From assembly GCF_000188295.1 (NCBI RefSeq), contig NZ_GL831112.1, forward strand, positions 1,078,782-1,089,800: 11,019 nucleotides of DNA. The letters run 5' to 3'. The notes beneath the pieces were generated by a model that made no database searches, was not told the DNA's origin, and saw only the letters and a program-made list of their open reading frames with translations. The position numbers and the translations under genes were made by a program. This DNA is from Streptococcus vestibularis ATCC 49124. GTDB taxonomy: Bacteria; Bacillota; Bacilli; Lactobacillales; Streptococcaceae. How positions within the stretch are numbered: position 1 is the stretch's first letter; each line of letters opens with the position of its first letter. Shown in pieces: positions 6,028-11,019 of this stretch.

Positions 6028-6656
6028 CTATTTTGGATTGATAGTGACAATCTCATCGGCGATGTGCTGTGCAAACTGTATATCGTGAGTGATAACGATT
6101 TGCGTAATCCCAGTCTCACGATTCTGCACAATCAATTTCTCCACTTCTTGACGCAACTCAGGGTCAAGAGCTGATGTTGGTTCATCATAGCCGACAATTT
6201 TCGGATCAATCATCATAGCACGCGCAAATGCAACACGTTGTTTTTGTCCCCCAGAAAGAGAGTAAGGATAAGCATTTCCGTGAGCTCCAAGGCCTAAACG
6301 GTCAAGTAGAGCTTGAGCTTTTTTCTGAGCATCCTCCTTAGACATTCCCATCGTCTTAATCGGCGAAAGGGTTAGATTGTCTAAGACTGTCAAATGTGGA
6401 AACAGTTGGAAATCTTGGAAGACAAAACCGAGCAAATTACGACTTTCCATCTGATCCAAAGGAATCTCTTCATTTTCATAAATAATTTGTCCTGAATCAA
6501 TGGTTTCAAGTCCTGCTAGCATACGCAAAAGAGTCGTTTTACCACCACCAGATGGTCCAACGATAGCTAGGATTTTCCCCTCTTCGACAGTTAGGTTATA
6601 GTTATCAAAAATTTTGTGTTGACCAAATTGCTTGGAAATATTTTTAATTCTAACAT
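6028..6656 (-). pseudogene. Amino acid ABC transporter ATP-binding protein, frameshifted at codon 5-6
   Basis: The ATPase subunit couples ATP hydrolysis to amino acid import. The Shine-Dalgarno-supported ATG at 6656 reads M-L-E-L-K and then leaves frame, stopping soon after. The frame encoding the rest begins N-I-S-K-Q-F-G and continues intact to 6028. One more A in the A5 run (6641-6645) restores a 209-aa protein of normal length for this streptococcal family. In it Walker A is GPSGGGKTT (34-42), the Q-loop is Gln81, the signature is LSGGQ (134-138), Walker B ends in Asp158-Glu159 (YDEPTSALD) and the switch is His191. The correct frame has no ATG, GTG or TTG before Walker A; the first TTG (6528) falls after it. 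It may be a real null allele, a sequencing error, or rescued by -1 slippage on AAAAA. It lies 8 nt after the permease. Confidence 0.85.
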
Positions 6657-6664
6657 AAGGTCTC

Positions 6665-7306
6665 CTATTTATAATAGTTGAATTTCTTTTCGATGTGTTT
6701 TGAAGCCACAGTCACCACACCCACAAGGACAAGATAAATAGCTCCTGCCACAAACATCGGTGCTAAGGTCGCATCACGGTTCGCAGCGGTACGACTTTCC
6801 AAAAGAAGGTCTCCAACCCCAAGCACATAAACCAATGATGAATCCTTAACCAAGTTAATAATCTCGTTAAAGATACTTGGCAAGACAATCTTAACCACCT
6901 GAGGAAGGATGATATAGCGGATGGTTTGGAAAGAACTAAGTTTAAGCATTTTAGCTGCTTCGTATTGTCCTTTCGGAATAGCCAAAATTCCTCCACGGAA
7001 AATCTCTGCGAAATAAGCAGCATAATTAAGCGTAAAAGCAAGAATAGCAGCCGGAAGGCGGTCAAAGACAATCCCTACACTCGGAAGAACATAATAAACG
7101 AAGATTAATTGCAAAAGGAGCGGTGTTCCACGCATAATCCAAACGTAAAGGGTTAGTAACCAATTTAAAGGTTTGAATTTAATCTGCATTAAGAAAGCAA
7201 GTACAATCCCTAATGGAATCGACAGTACGATAACAATGAAAAATACTTGAAGTGTGACTACCGCACCGTTCAAAAGGGCTGGTAATACTTCCAAAACGTA
7301 TGACAT
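6665..7306 (-). CDS. Amino acid ABC transporter permease (HisM/GlnP type)
   Basis: A 213-aa inner subunit of the polar amino acid transporter. About five membrane segments are visible, at roughly 12-40, 48-75, 84-101, 139-160 and 185-203. The EAA loop that contacts the ATPase reads EAAKMLKLSSFQTIRYIILP (116-135); the Gly usual at its seventh position is Lys122. As a single permease of this length it should work as a homodimer. It is first in the operon, with AGGAG before the ATG at 7306, and is followed by the frameshifted ATPase and the lipoprotein. Family assignment is firm; the substrate is unknown. Confidence 0.93.
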   Translation of the reverse strand: MSYVLEVLPALLNGAVVTLQVFFIVIVLSIPLGIVLAFLMQIKFKPLNWLLTLYVWIMRGTPLLLQLIFVYYVLPSVGIVFDRLPAAILAFTLNYAAYFAEIFRGGILAIPKGQYEAAKMLKLSSFQTIRYIILPQVVKIVLPSIFNEIINLVKDSSLVYVLGVGDLLLESRTAANRDATLAPMFVAGAIYLVLVGVVTVASKHIEKKFNYYK

Positions 7307-7339
7307 ATAAACTCCTATAATTATTTAGTATTGTTGAAT

Positions 7340-7348
7340 ATTATACCA
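7340..7348 (-). promoter_or_regulatory. Extended -10 promoter of the amino acid transporter operon
   Basis: TGGTATAAT on the minus strand is a perfect extended -10. No good -35 lies at the right distance, only a T/A-rich stretch, which is compatible with extended -10 recognition. The start of transcription is predicted near 7333, about 27 nt before the permease ATG. Confidence 0.7.
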
Positions 7349-7386
7349 AATTTTTTAAAAAAATGATATAAGATTTTGAAAATAGT

Positions 7387-7439
7387 AAAAAGGAGTGCGA
7401 CTATACCCACTTTTTAAATGAGTTCATAGTCACACTCCT
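7387..7439 (-). terminator. Long intrinsic terminator downstream of the PhnA-like gene
   Basis: The arms at 7391-7404 and 7426-7439 pair over 14 bp, with a T.G wobble on the minus strand (a C.A mismatch on plus), and wobble pairs extend the stem inward. TTTTT follows on the minus strand. It lies 66 nt past the stop of the PhnA-like gene. In that 66-nt gap AGACTTAA/TTAAGTCT (7443-7450/7479-7486) can form a weaker second hairpin. Confidence 0.88.
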
Positions 7440-7505
7440 AAGAGACTTAAATAATCGTTCCTAAGAAACAAACCATACTTAAGTCTAGTGTCCCTAAAGC
7501 TTATT

Positions 7506-7835
7506 TTAGATTTTCTTAACAAATTCAGATTTAAGTTTCATAGCACCAAAACCATCAATCTTACAATCAATGTTGTGGTCACCTTCAACCAAACGAATAT
7601 TTTTTACACGTGTGCCTTGTTTAATATCTTTTGGAGCACCTTTAACTTTCAAATCTTTAATAACTGTAACAGTATCACCGTCAGCAAGACGTGTTCCATT
7701 GCTATCAAGAACCACAAGTCCTTCTTCTGCAACTTCGTTTGGATCCCACTCATAGGCACATTCAGGACATACAAGTAAGATTCCATCTTCATAAACATAC
7801 TCTGAGTTACATTTTGGACAATTTGGCAATGACAT
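7506..7835 (-). CDS. yjdM: PhnA/YjdM-like zinc-ribbon protein
   Basis: A 109-aa protein of the PhnA/YjdM family. The N-terminal zinc ribbon has Cys6-Cys9 (CPKC) and Cys23-Cys26 (CPEC). The C-terminal SH3-like PhnA domain (about 40-109) includes [15 protein letters not shown] and ends [10 protein letters not shown]. The old name alkylphosphonate uptake protein comes from E. coli operon position; no phosphonate genes occur here and the true function is unsettled. It stands alone, with a TAGGAG Shine-Dalgarno, its own promoter and a long terminator, so it is probably a housekeeping gene expressed independently of its neighbours. Confidence 0.92.
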   Translation of the reverse strand: MSLPNCPKCNSEYVYEDGILLVCPECAYEWDPNEVAEEGLVVLDSNGTRLADGDTVTVIKDLKVKGAPKDIKQGTRVKNIRLVEGDHNIDCKIDGFGAMKLKSEFVKKI

Positions 7836-7866
7836 AATTCTCTCCTAAGATTGTGATATAGATACT

Positions 7867-7895
7867 ATTCTACTTTAGATTTCCTAATTAAGCAA
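7867..7895 (-). promoter_or_regulatory. Promoter of the PhnA-like gene
   Basis: TTGCTT (-35, 7890-7895), a 17-nt spacer and TAGAAT (-10, 7867-7872) on the minus strand form a moderate sigma-A match, about 31 nt before the ATG. Confidence 0.6.
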
Positions 7896-7900
7896 GGGTG

Positions 7901-7938
7901 AAAAACAAACAACATCCCTTACACTGTAAGAGATGTTG
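7901..7938 (-). terminator. glmS intrinsic terminator
   Basis: On the minus strand CAACATCTCTTAC and GTAAGGGATGTTG (7938-7926 and 7922-7910) form a 13-bp stem with one T.G wobble and a 3-nt loop, followed by TTTGTTTTT. It begins 6 nt after the glmS stop codon. Confidence 0.92.
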
Positions 7939-7944
7939 GTATTT

Positions 7945-9753
7945 TTATTCAACAGTAACTGATTTAGCCAAGTTACGTGGTTTATCAACGTCGAGTCCAC
8001 GATGGAGTGTTGCAAAATAAGCAATCAATTGTGTCGGTACAACCATTGAAATTGGTGACAAGTAAGGGTGAACGTTATTAAGAACGATGTCATCACCTTC
8101 TTTAGCAACATTTTCCTCAGCAATAGTCAACACTTTAGCACCACGTGCTGCCACCTCTTGAATATTACCACGAGTGTGGCTAGCAAGAACAGCGTCAGAC
8201 AGGAGGGAAATAACAGGTGTACCATCTTCGATAAGAGCGATTGTACCATGTTTCAACTCACCTGCTGCGAAACCTTCACATTGGATATATGAGATTTCTT
8301 TCAATTTAAGACTTGCTTCCATAGCAACATAGTAATCTTGACCACGACCGATATAGAAAGCGTTACGTGTTTCTGAAAGAAGAGCTGCTACCTTCTCATC
8401 AATCGCTTCTTTTTCAGAGAGTGTTGATTCGATAGATTGTGCTACAAGTGACAATTCATGTACCAAGTCGAATGCTTCAGCTTTTTCATTACCATTAGCT
8501 TCACCGACTGCTTTAGCCAAGAATGCAAGGGCTGCAATCTGAGCTGTGTAAGCTTTAGTAGAAGCTACGGCAATTTCTGGTCCAGCATGAAGAAGCATCG
8601 TGTGGTCAGCTTCGCGAGAAAGAGTAGATCCCGGAACGTTTGTCACTGTCAAACTTGGAATACCCAACTCGTTAGCTTTAACAAGAACCTGACGACTATC
8701 TGCTGTTTCACCTGATTGACTAATAAAGACAAAGAGAGGTTTCTTGCTAAGGAGTGGCATACCATAACCCCACTCAGAAGAAATACCAAGCTCAACTGGA
8801 GTATCTGTCAACTCTTCAAGCATCTTCTTAGAGGCAAAACCGGCATGATAAGAAGTTCCTGCTGCGAGGATATAGATGCGGTCAGCTTCTTGAACAGCCT
8901 TGATAATATCAGCATCTACAGTCACTTGTCCCTTGTCATCTGTGTAGGCTTGGATAAGCTTACGCATCACTGTTGGTTGCTCATCGATTTCTTTGAGCAT
9001 GTAGTAAGGGTATGTTCCTTTACCGATATCAGAAAGGTCAAGCTCAGCAGTATAGCTATCACGTGCTTTCACATTGCCATCATAATCTTGAACTTCGACA
9101 CTATCAGCTTTCACGATAACCAACTCTTGATCGTGAATTTCCATGTATTGGTTTGTTTCACGAATCATAGCCATAGCATCAGAGCAGATCATGTTATAAC
9201 CATCACCAAGACCAATTAAAAGTGGTGATTTGTTTTTAGCGACATAAATTGTTGATGCATCTTCAGAATCCATGAGTGCAAAAGCATATGACCCACGGAT
9301 AATGTGAAGAGCCTTCTTGAAAGCTTCAATAGTTGACAAACCTTCTTCTTCAACAAATTTACCAATCAAGTGAACAGCAATTTCAGTATCGGTTTGACCT
9401 TTGAAATGATGACCAGAAAGGTATTCTTCCTTAATTTCAAGATAGTTTTCAATAACACCGTTGTGAACCAAAACAAAGCGTTCTGTTTCTGAACGATGTG
9501 GGTGAGCATTGTCCTCCGTTGGTTTCCCATGAGTCGCCCAACGAGTATGTCCGATACCTGCAGTACCTTCTACTCCTGCAGTTTTAGCAGTAAGTTCCGC
9601 AATACGGCCAACAGCTTTAACCAATTGACTAGATGTTTTACCAGCTACAAAGATACCGGCTGAATCGTAACCACGGTACTCTAGCTTTTCAAGTCCTTGA
9701 ATCAAGATATCGGTTGCATTTGTGTTACCTACAACACCAACAATTCCACACAT
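7945..9753 (-). CDS. glmS: Glutamine--fructose-6-phosphate aminotransferase (isomerizing)
   Basis: A 602-aa cytoplasmic enzyme converting fructose-6-phosphate and glutamine into glucosamine-6-phosphate, the entry step to peptidoglycan amino sugars. The glutaminase domain (2-240) begins MCGIVGVVG, with Cys2 the nucleophile after Met removal; HTRWATHG (69-76), NGVIENY (98-104) and the GQTDTE segment (119-124) line the active site. Two SIS sugar-phosphate domains follow, including AAGTSYHAG (297-305) and SQSGETADS (345-353). The C-terminus LAKSVTVE is the family's usual ending and length is normal. The ATG at 9753 is supported by GAGG at 9767-9770. No glmS ribozyme is present in the short leader; control appears to be transcriptional through two NagR-type sites. 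The gene is monocistronic, with a terminator directly after it. Confidence 0.98.
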   Translation of the reverse strand: MCGIVGVVGNTNATDILIQGLEKLEYRGYDSAGIFVAGKTSSQLVKAVGRIAELTAKTAGVEGTAGIGHTRWATHGKPTEDNAHPHRSETERFVLVHNGVIENYLEIKEEYLSGHHFKGQTDTEIAVHLIGKFVEEEGLSTIEAFKKALHIIRGSYAFALMDSEDASTIYVAKNKSPLLIGLGDGYNMICSDAMAMIRETNQYMEIHDQELVIVKADSVEVQDYDGNVKARDSYTAELDLSDIGKGTYPYYMLKEIDEQPTVMRKLIQAYTDDKGQVTVDADIIKAVQEADRIYILAAGTSYHAGFASKKMLEELTDTPVELGISSEWGYGMPLLSKKPLFVFISQSGETADSRQVLVKANELGIPSLTVTNVPGSTLSREADHTMLLHAGPEIAVASTKAYTAQIAALAFLAKAVGEANGNEKAEAFDLVHELSLVAQSIESTLSEKEAIDEKVAALLSETRNAFYIGRGQDYYVAMEASLKLKEISYIQCEGFAAGELKHGTIALIEDGTPVISLLSDAVLASHTRGNIQEVAARGAKVLTIAEENVAKEGDDIVLNNVHPYLSPISMVVPTQLIAYFATLHRGLDVDKPRNLAKSVTVE

Positions 9754-9763
9754 ATTTTAATAA

Positions 9764-9785
9764 TAACCTCAACTCTAAGAGGTCA
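9764..9785 (-). promoter_or_regulatory. Possible Shine-Dalgarno-sequestering hairpin in the glmS leader
   Basis: On the minus strand TGACCTC and GAGGTTA (7 bp with one G.U) flank an 8-nt loop. The 3' arm contains the GAGG ribosome binding site of glmS, so the fold would lower translation. The stem is short and no switching partner is evident. Confidence 0.35.
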
Positions 9786-9798
9786 TGTCTCCTTCATT

Positions 9799-9814
9799 TA
9801 AAATTGGTATAGTC
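9799..9814. promoter_or_regulatory. NagR-type (GntR family) operator 1, in glmS leader
   Basis: TAAAATTGGTATAGTC matches the left part of the streptococcal NagR/dre operator (ATTGGTATAGAC, often continued as CAAT). It lies about 25-40 nt downstream of the predicted glmS start, suited to a roadblock. An identical 16-nt copy lies 78 bp away. Confidence 0.7.
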
Positions 9815-9844
9815 AACAAGCTCTTTAAAAAGCTTAACGAAGAC

Positions 9845-9873
9845 AGTATATTCCATATATTTAACATTGTCAA
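9845..9873 (-). promoter_or_regulatory. glmS sigma-A promoter
   Basis: A perfect TTGACA (-35, 9868-9873), a 17-nt spacer and TATACT (-10, 9845-9850) are on the minus strand. The transcript should start near 9838, giving a leader of about 85 nt. Confidence 0.9.
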
Positions 9874-9876
9874 GCA

Positions 9877-9892
9877 TAAAATTGGTATAGTC
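9877..9892. promoter_or_regulatory. NagR-type operator 2, just upstream of the glmS -35
   Basis: TAAAATTGGTATAGTC is identical over 16 nt to operator 1 and ends 3 nt before the glmS -35. With operator 1 it brackets the promoter, the usual layout for repression by DNA looping or by two dimers. NagR controlling glmS and nag genes according to amino sugar supply is known in Streptococcus mutans; application here is inference. Confidence 0.7.
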
Positions 9893-9922
9893 CCCAAAAG
9901 ACTTTTTAATCGCTTCTTATCC

Positions 9923-9938
9923 TAAGGAATAATCCTTA
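9923..9938. promoter_or_regulatory. Palindrome in the -35 region of the LysR gene
   Basis: TAAGGA and TCCTTA flank 4 nt. The site covers roughly -36 to -21 relative to the predicted start of the LysR gene. LysR regulators often repress themselves from such sites; the assignment is tentative. Confidence 0.45.
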
Positions 9939-9943
9939 AAGTA

Positions 9944-9952
9944 TGCTATAAT
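9944..9952 (+). promoter_or_regulatory. Extended -10 promoter giving a leaderless LysR mRNA
   Basis: TGCTATAAT is a perfect extended -10. Transcription should begin 6-8 nt after 9952, at or next to the A of the start ATG (9959). No recognisable -35 lies upstream. Confidence 0.7.
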
Positions 9953-9958
9953 AAGGCT

Positions 9959-10867
9959 ATGCGAATTCAACAATTACATTATATTATCAAAATCGTCGAA
10001 ACCGGCTCAATGAATGAAGCCGCAAAACAACTTTTCATTACACAACCAAGTCTTTCAAACGCTGTCCGCGATTTAGAAAGAGAAATGGGAATTGACATTT
10101 TTATCCGTAACCCTAAAGGAATCACCTTAACCAAGGATGGAGTTGAATTTCTATCTTATGCCCGTCAAGTAGTAGAACAAACTAATCTCTTAGAAGAACG
10201 CTACAAAAGCCACACAGAGACACGTGAATTGTTTAGTGTTTCTTCTCAACACTACGCTTTTGTCGTCAATGCCTTCGTCTCACTTCTCAAGAGAGCTGAT
10301 ATGACGCGTTACGAGCTCTTCTTACGTGAAACTCGTACCTACGAGATTATCGAAGACGTTAAGAACTTCCGTTCAGAAATCGGTGTTCTCTTCCTTAATG
10401 GCTATAACCGAGATGTCTTGACTAAAATGTTTGACGATAACCGACTTACCTATACTAGTCTCTTTAAAGCTAGACCTCATATCTTTGTCAGCAAGTCAAA
10501 TCCTTTGGCCAAGCATAAAGTGGTCTCATTGGAAGATTTAGAGGACTTCCCATACCTTAGTTACGATCAGGGGATTCATAATTCCTTCTATTATTCTGAA
10601 GAGATTCTCTCACAAATCCCCCATAAAAAGTCGATTGTGGTTTCAGACCGTGCAACACTTTTTAACCTATTAATTGGTTTGGATGGATACACAATTGCCA
10701 CTGGTATCTTAAATAGTAATTTAAATGGTGACAATATCGTCTCTATTCCACTAGATATTGATGATGAAATTGATATTGTATACTTGAAACATGAAAAGGC
10801 TACTCTCTCTAAAATGGGAGAAAAATTCTTAGATAATCTTGTTAAAGAGGTCACTTTTGATAACTAA
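9959..10867 (+). CDS. cpsY: LysR-family transcriptional regulator, CpsY/MtaR-like
   Basis: A 302-aa DNA-binding regulator. The N-terminal winged helix-turn-helix (about 1-60) shows SMNEAAKQLFITQPSLSNAV, with the recognition helix following ITQPSLSNAVRDLE; a linker helix runs to about 90. The ligand-binding domain (90-295) contains SVSSQHYAFVV and DQGIHNSFYYSEE. The sequence strongly recalls streptococcal CpsY/MtaR, which controls methionine uptake and cell-surface properties; that sub-assignment is from memory and less sure than the family. The start fits the LysR family N-terminus (MRIQQLHYI). The gene is divergent from glmS; the 205-bp intergenic region holds both promoters. The AAGG before the ATG is only 2 nt away and overlaps the promoter end, so initiation is probably leaderless. 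A weak terminator and then an IS element follow. Confidence 0.92.
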   Translation: MRIQQLHYIIKIVETGSMNEAAKQLFITQPSLSNAVRDLEREMGIDIFIRNPKGITLTKDGVEFLSYARQVVEQTNLLEERYKSHTETRELFSVSSQHYAFVVNAFVSLLKRADMTRYELFLRETRTYEIIEDVKNFRSEIGVLFLNGYNRDVLTKMFDDNRLTYTSLFKARPHIFVSKSNPLAKHKVVSLEDLEDFPYLSYDQGIHNSFYYSEEILSQIPHKKSIVVSDRATLFNLLIGLDGYTIATGILNSNLNGDNIVSIPLDIDDEIDIVYLKHEKATLSKMGEKFLDNLVKEVTFDN

Positions 10868-10884
10868 TATAAGAGCTACTTAGT

Positions 10885-10911
10885 CCCCACCACATAAGGT
10901 TGGAATTTTTT
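10885..10911 (+). terminator. Probable weak terminator of the LysR gene
   Basis: CCCACC (10886-10891) pairs with GGTTGG (10898-10903) with one internal mismatch around a 6-nt loop, and six T follow (10906-10911). The short stem makes this less certain than the other terminators here. Confidence 0.5.
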
Positions 10912-10933
10912 ATCGTTCAAAAAAGAGCCCTTT

Positions 10934-11019
10934 TGTACTGACCCCAAAAAGTTAGACAATTAATTTATCCGAAGGATTTAGTGCTGTATTGCACAGGACT
11001 GAGTCCTTTTAGTTTTGCC
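10934..11019 (-). mobile_element. End of an IS3-family (IS150-group-like) insertion sequence, truncated by window
   Basis: The terminal inverted repeat is read from 10934 as TGTACTGACCCCAAAAAGTT and continues as AGACA to 10958. It starts with the TG dinucleotide and GACCCCAAAAAGTTAGAC motif common to streptococcal IS3-family elements. The end of a transposase gene lies immediately inside. The other end and any target duplication are beyond the window. Confidence 0.85.
10965..11019 (-). CDS. IS3-family transposase OrfB, C-terminal fragment (cut by window edge)
   Basis: The minus strand from 11018 to the stop at 10965-10967 reads AKLKGLSPVQYSTKSFG. KGLSPVQYRTKSFG-like tails are the hallmark C-terminus of the rve/DDE integrase (OrfB) of IS150-group elements. 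Only 17 codons are visible, so completeness and activity cannot be judged. Confidence 0.85.
   Translation of the reverse strand, partial: AKLKGLSPVQYSTKSFG

Noticed and set aside
6028..6528. A shorter ATPase starting at TTG 6528.
   Set aside because: It would lack Walker A and the first 43 residues, and has no ribosome binding site; the frameshift explanation fits better.
5620..9219. Long plus-strand frames opposite the transporter and glmS genes.
   Set aside because: They are antisense to clear conserved genes, with Ile/Phe/Ser-rich sequences, and have no credible starts.
9775..9794. A three-codon leader peptide (ATG ACC TCT TAG) after AAGGAG in the glmS leader.
   Set aside because: The spacing between AAGGAG and ATG is only 2 nt and there is no attenuator structure that depends on it.
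9754..9838. A glmS ribozyme/riboswitch in the glmS leader.
   Set aside because: The leader is about 85 nt, too short for the ribozyme, and its core motifs are absent.

Overview
The window looks like a low-GC streptococcal chromosome, most likely of the Streptococcus salivarius/thermophilus group. This rests on the glmS, AdhP-type and CpsY-like LysR proteins, the absence of a glmS ribozyme where NagR-type operators are seen instead, and several frameshift lesions. The species call is an inference from protein familiarity; no database was searched.

Positions 1 to about 1616 are the right-hand end of an integrated mobile element: a DUF3173-type small gene overlapping a tyrosine integrase. The boundary can be read directly. 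Positions 1599-1616 spell Thr-Ile-Glu-Trp-Glu-stop, the conserved C-terminus of GMP synthetase (guaA), a known integration hotspot, with no guaA body attached. The guaA gene is therefore predicted at the other end of the element, off the left edge. The strong terminator at 1630-1664 is probably its displaced native terminator.

Positions 1617-5160 hold an AdhP-type zinc alcohol dehydrogenase under a consensus promoter overlapped by a perfect CcpA cre site. Upstream of it is a three-gene damage-tolerance operon: a Y-family polymerase, a YolD-like protein and a DUF5960-like protein. That operon has a sigma-A promoter followed at once by an 18-bp perfect palindrome. All are on the minus strand. 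Positions 5124-7439 hold a polar amino acid ABC transporter operon (permease, ATPase, lipoprotein) between two good terminators; the ATPase has a one-base deletion at codon 5-6.

Positions 7506-9958 hold a PhnA/YjdM-like zinc-ribbon gene and glmS, each with its own promoter and terminator. The glmS promoter is bracketed by two identical 16-nt NagR-type half-operators. Divergent from glmS is a CpsY/MtaR-like LysR regulator whose extended -10 sits so close to the ATG that the mRNA should be leaderless. The right edge (10934-11019) is the end of an IS3-family insertion sequence, with the transposase C-terminus and terminal repeat.

I see mostly known families. The informative parts are the guaA attachment junction, the regulatory architecture and the frameshifts, not a new multi-gene defence or metabolic system.
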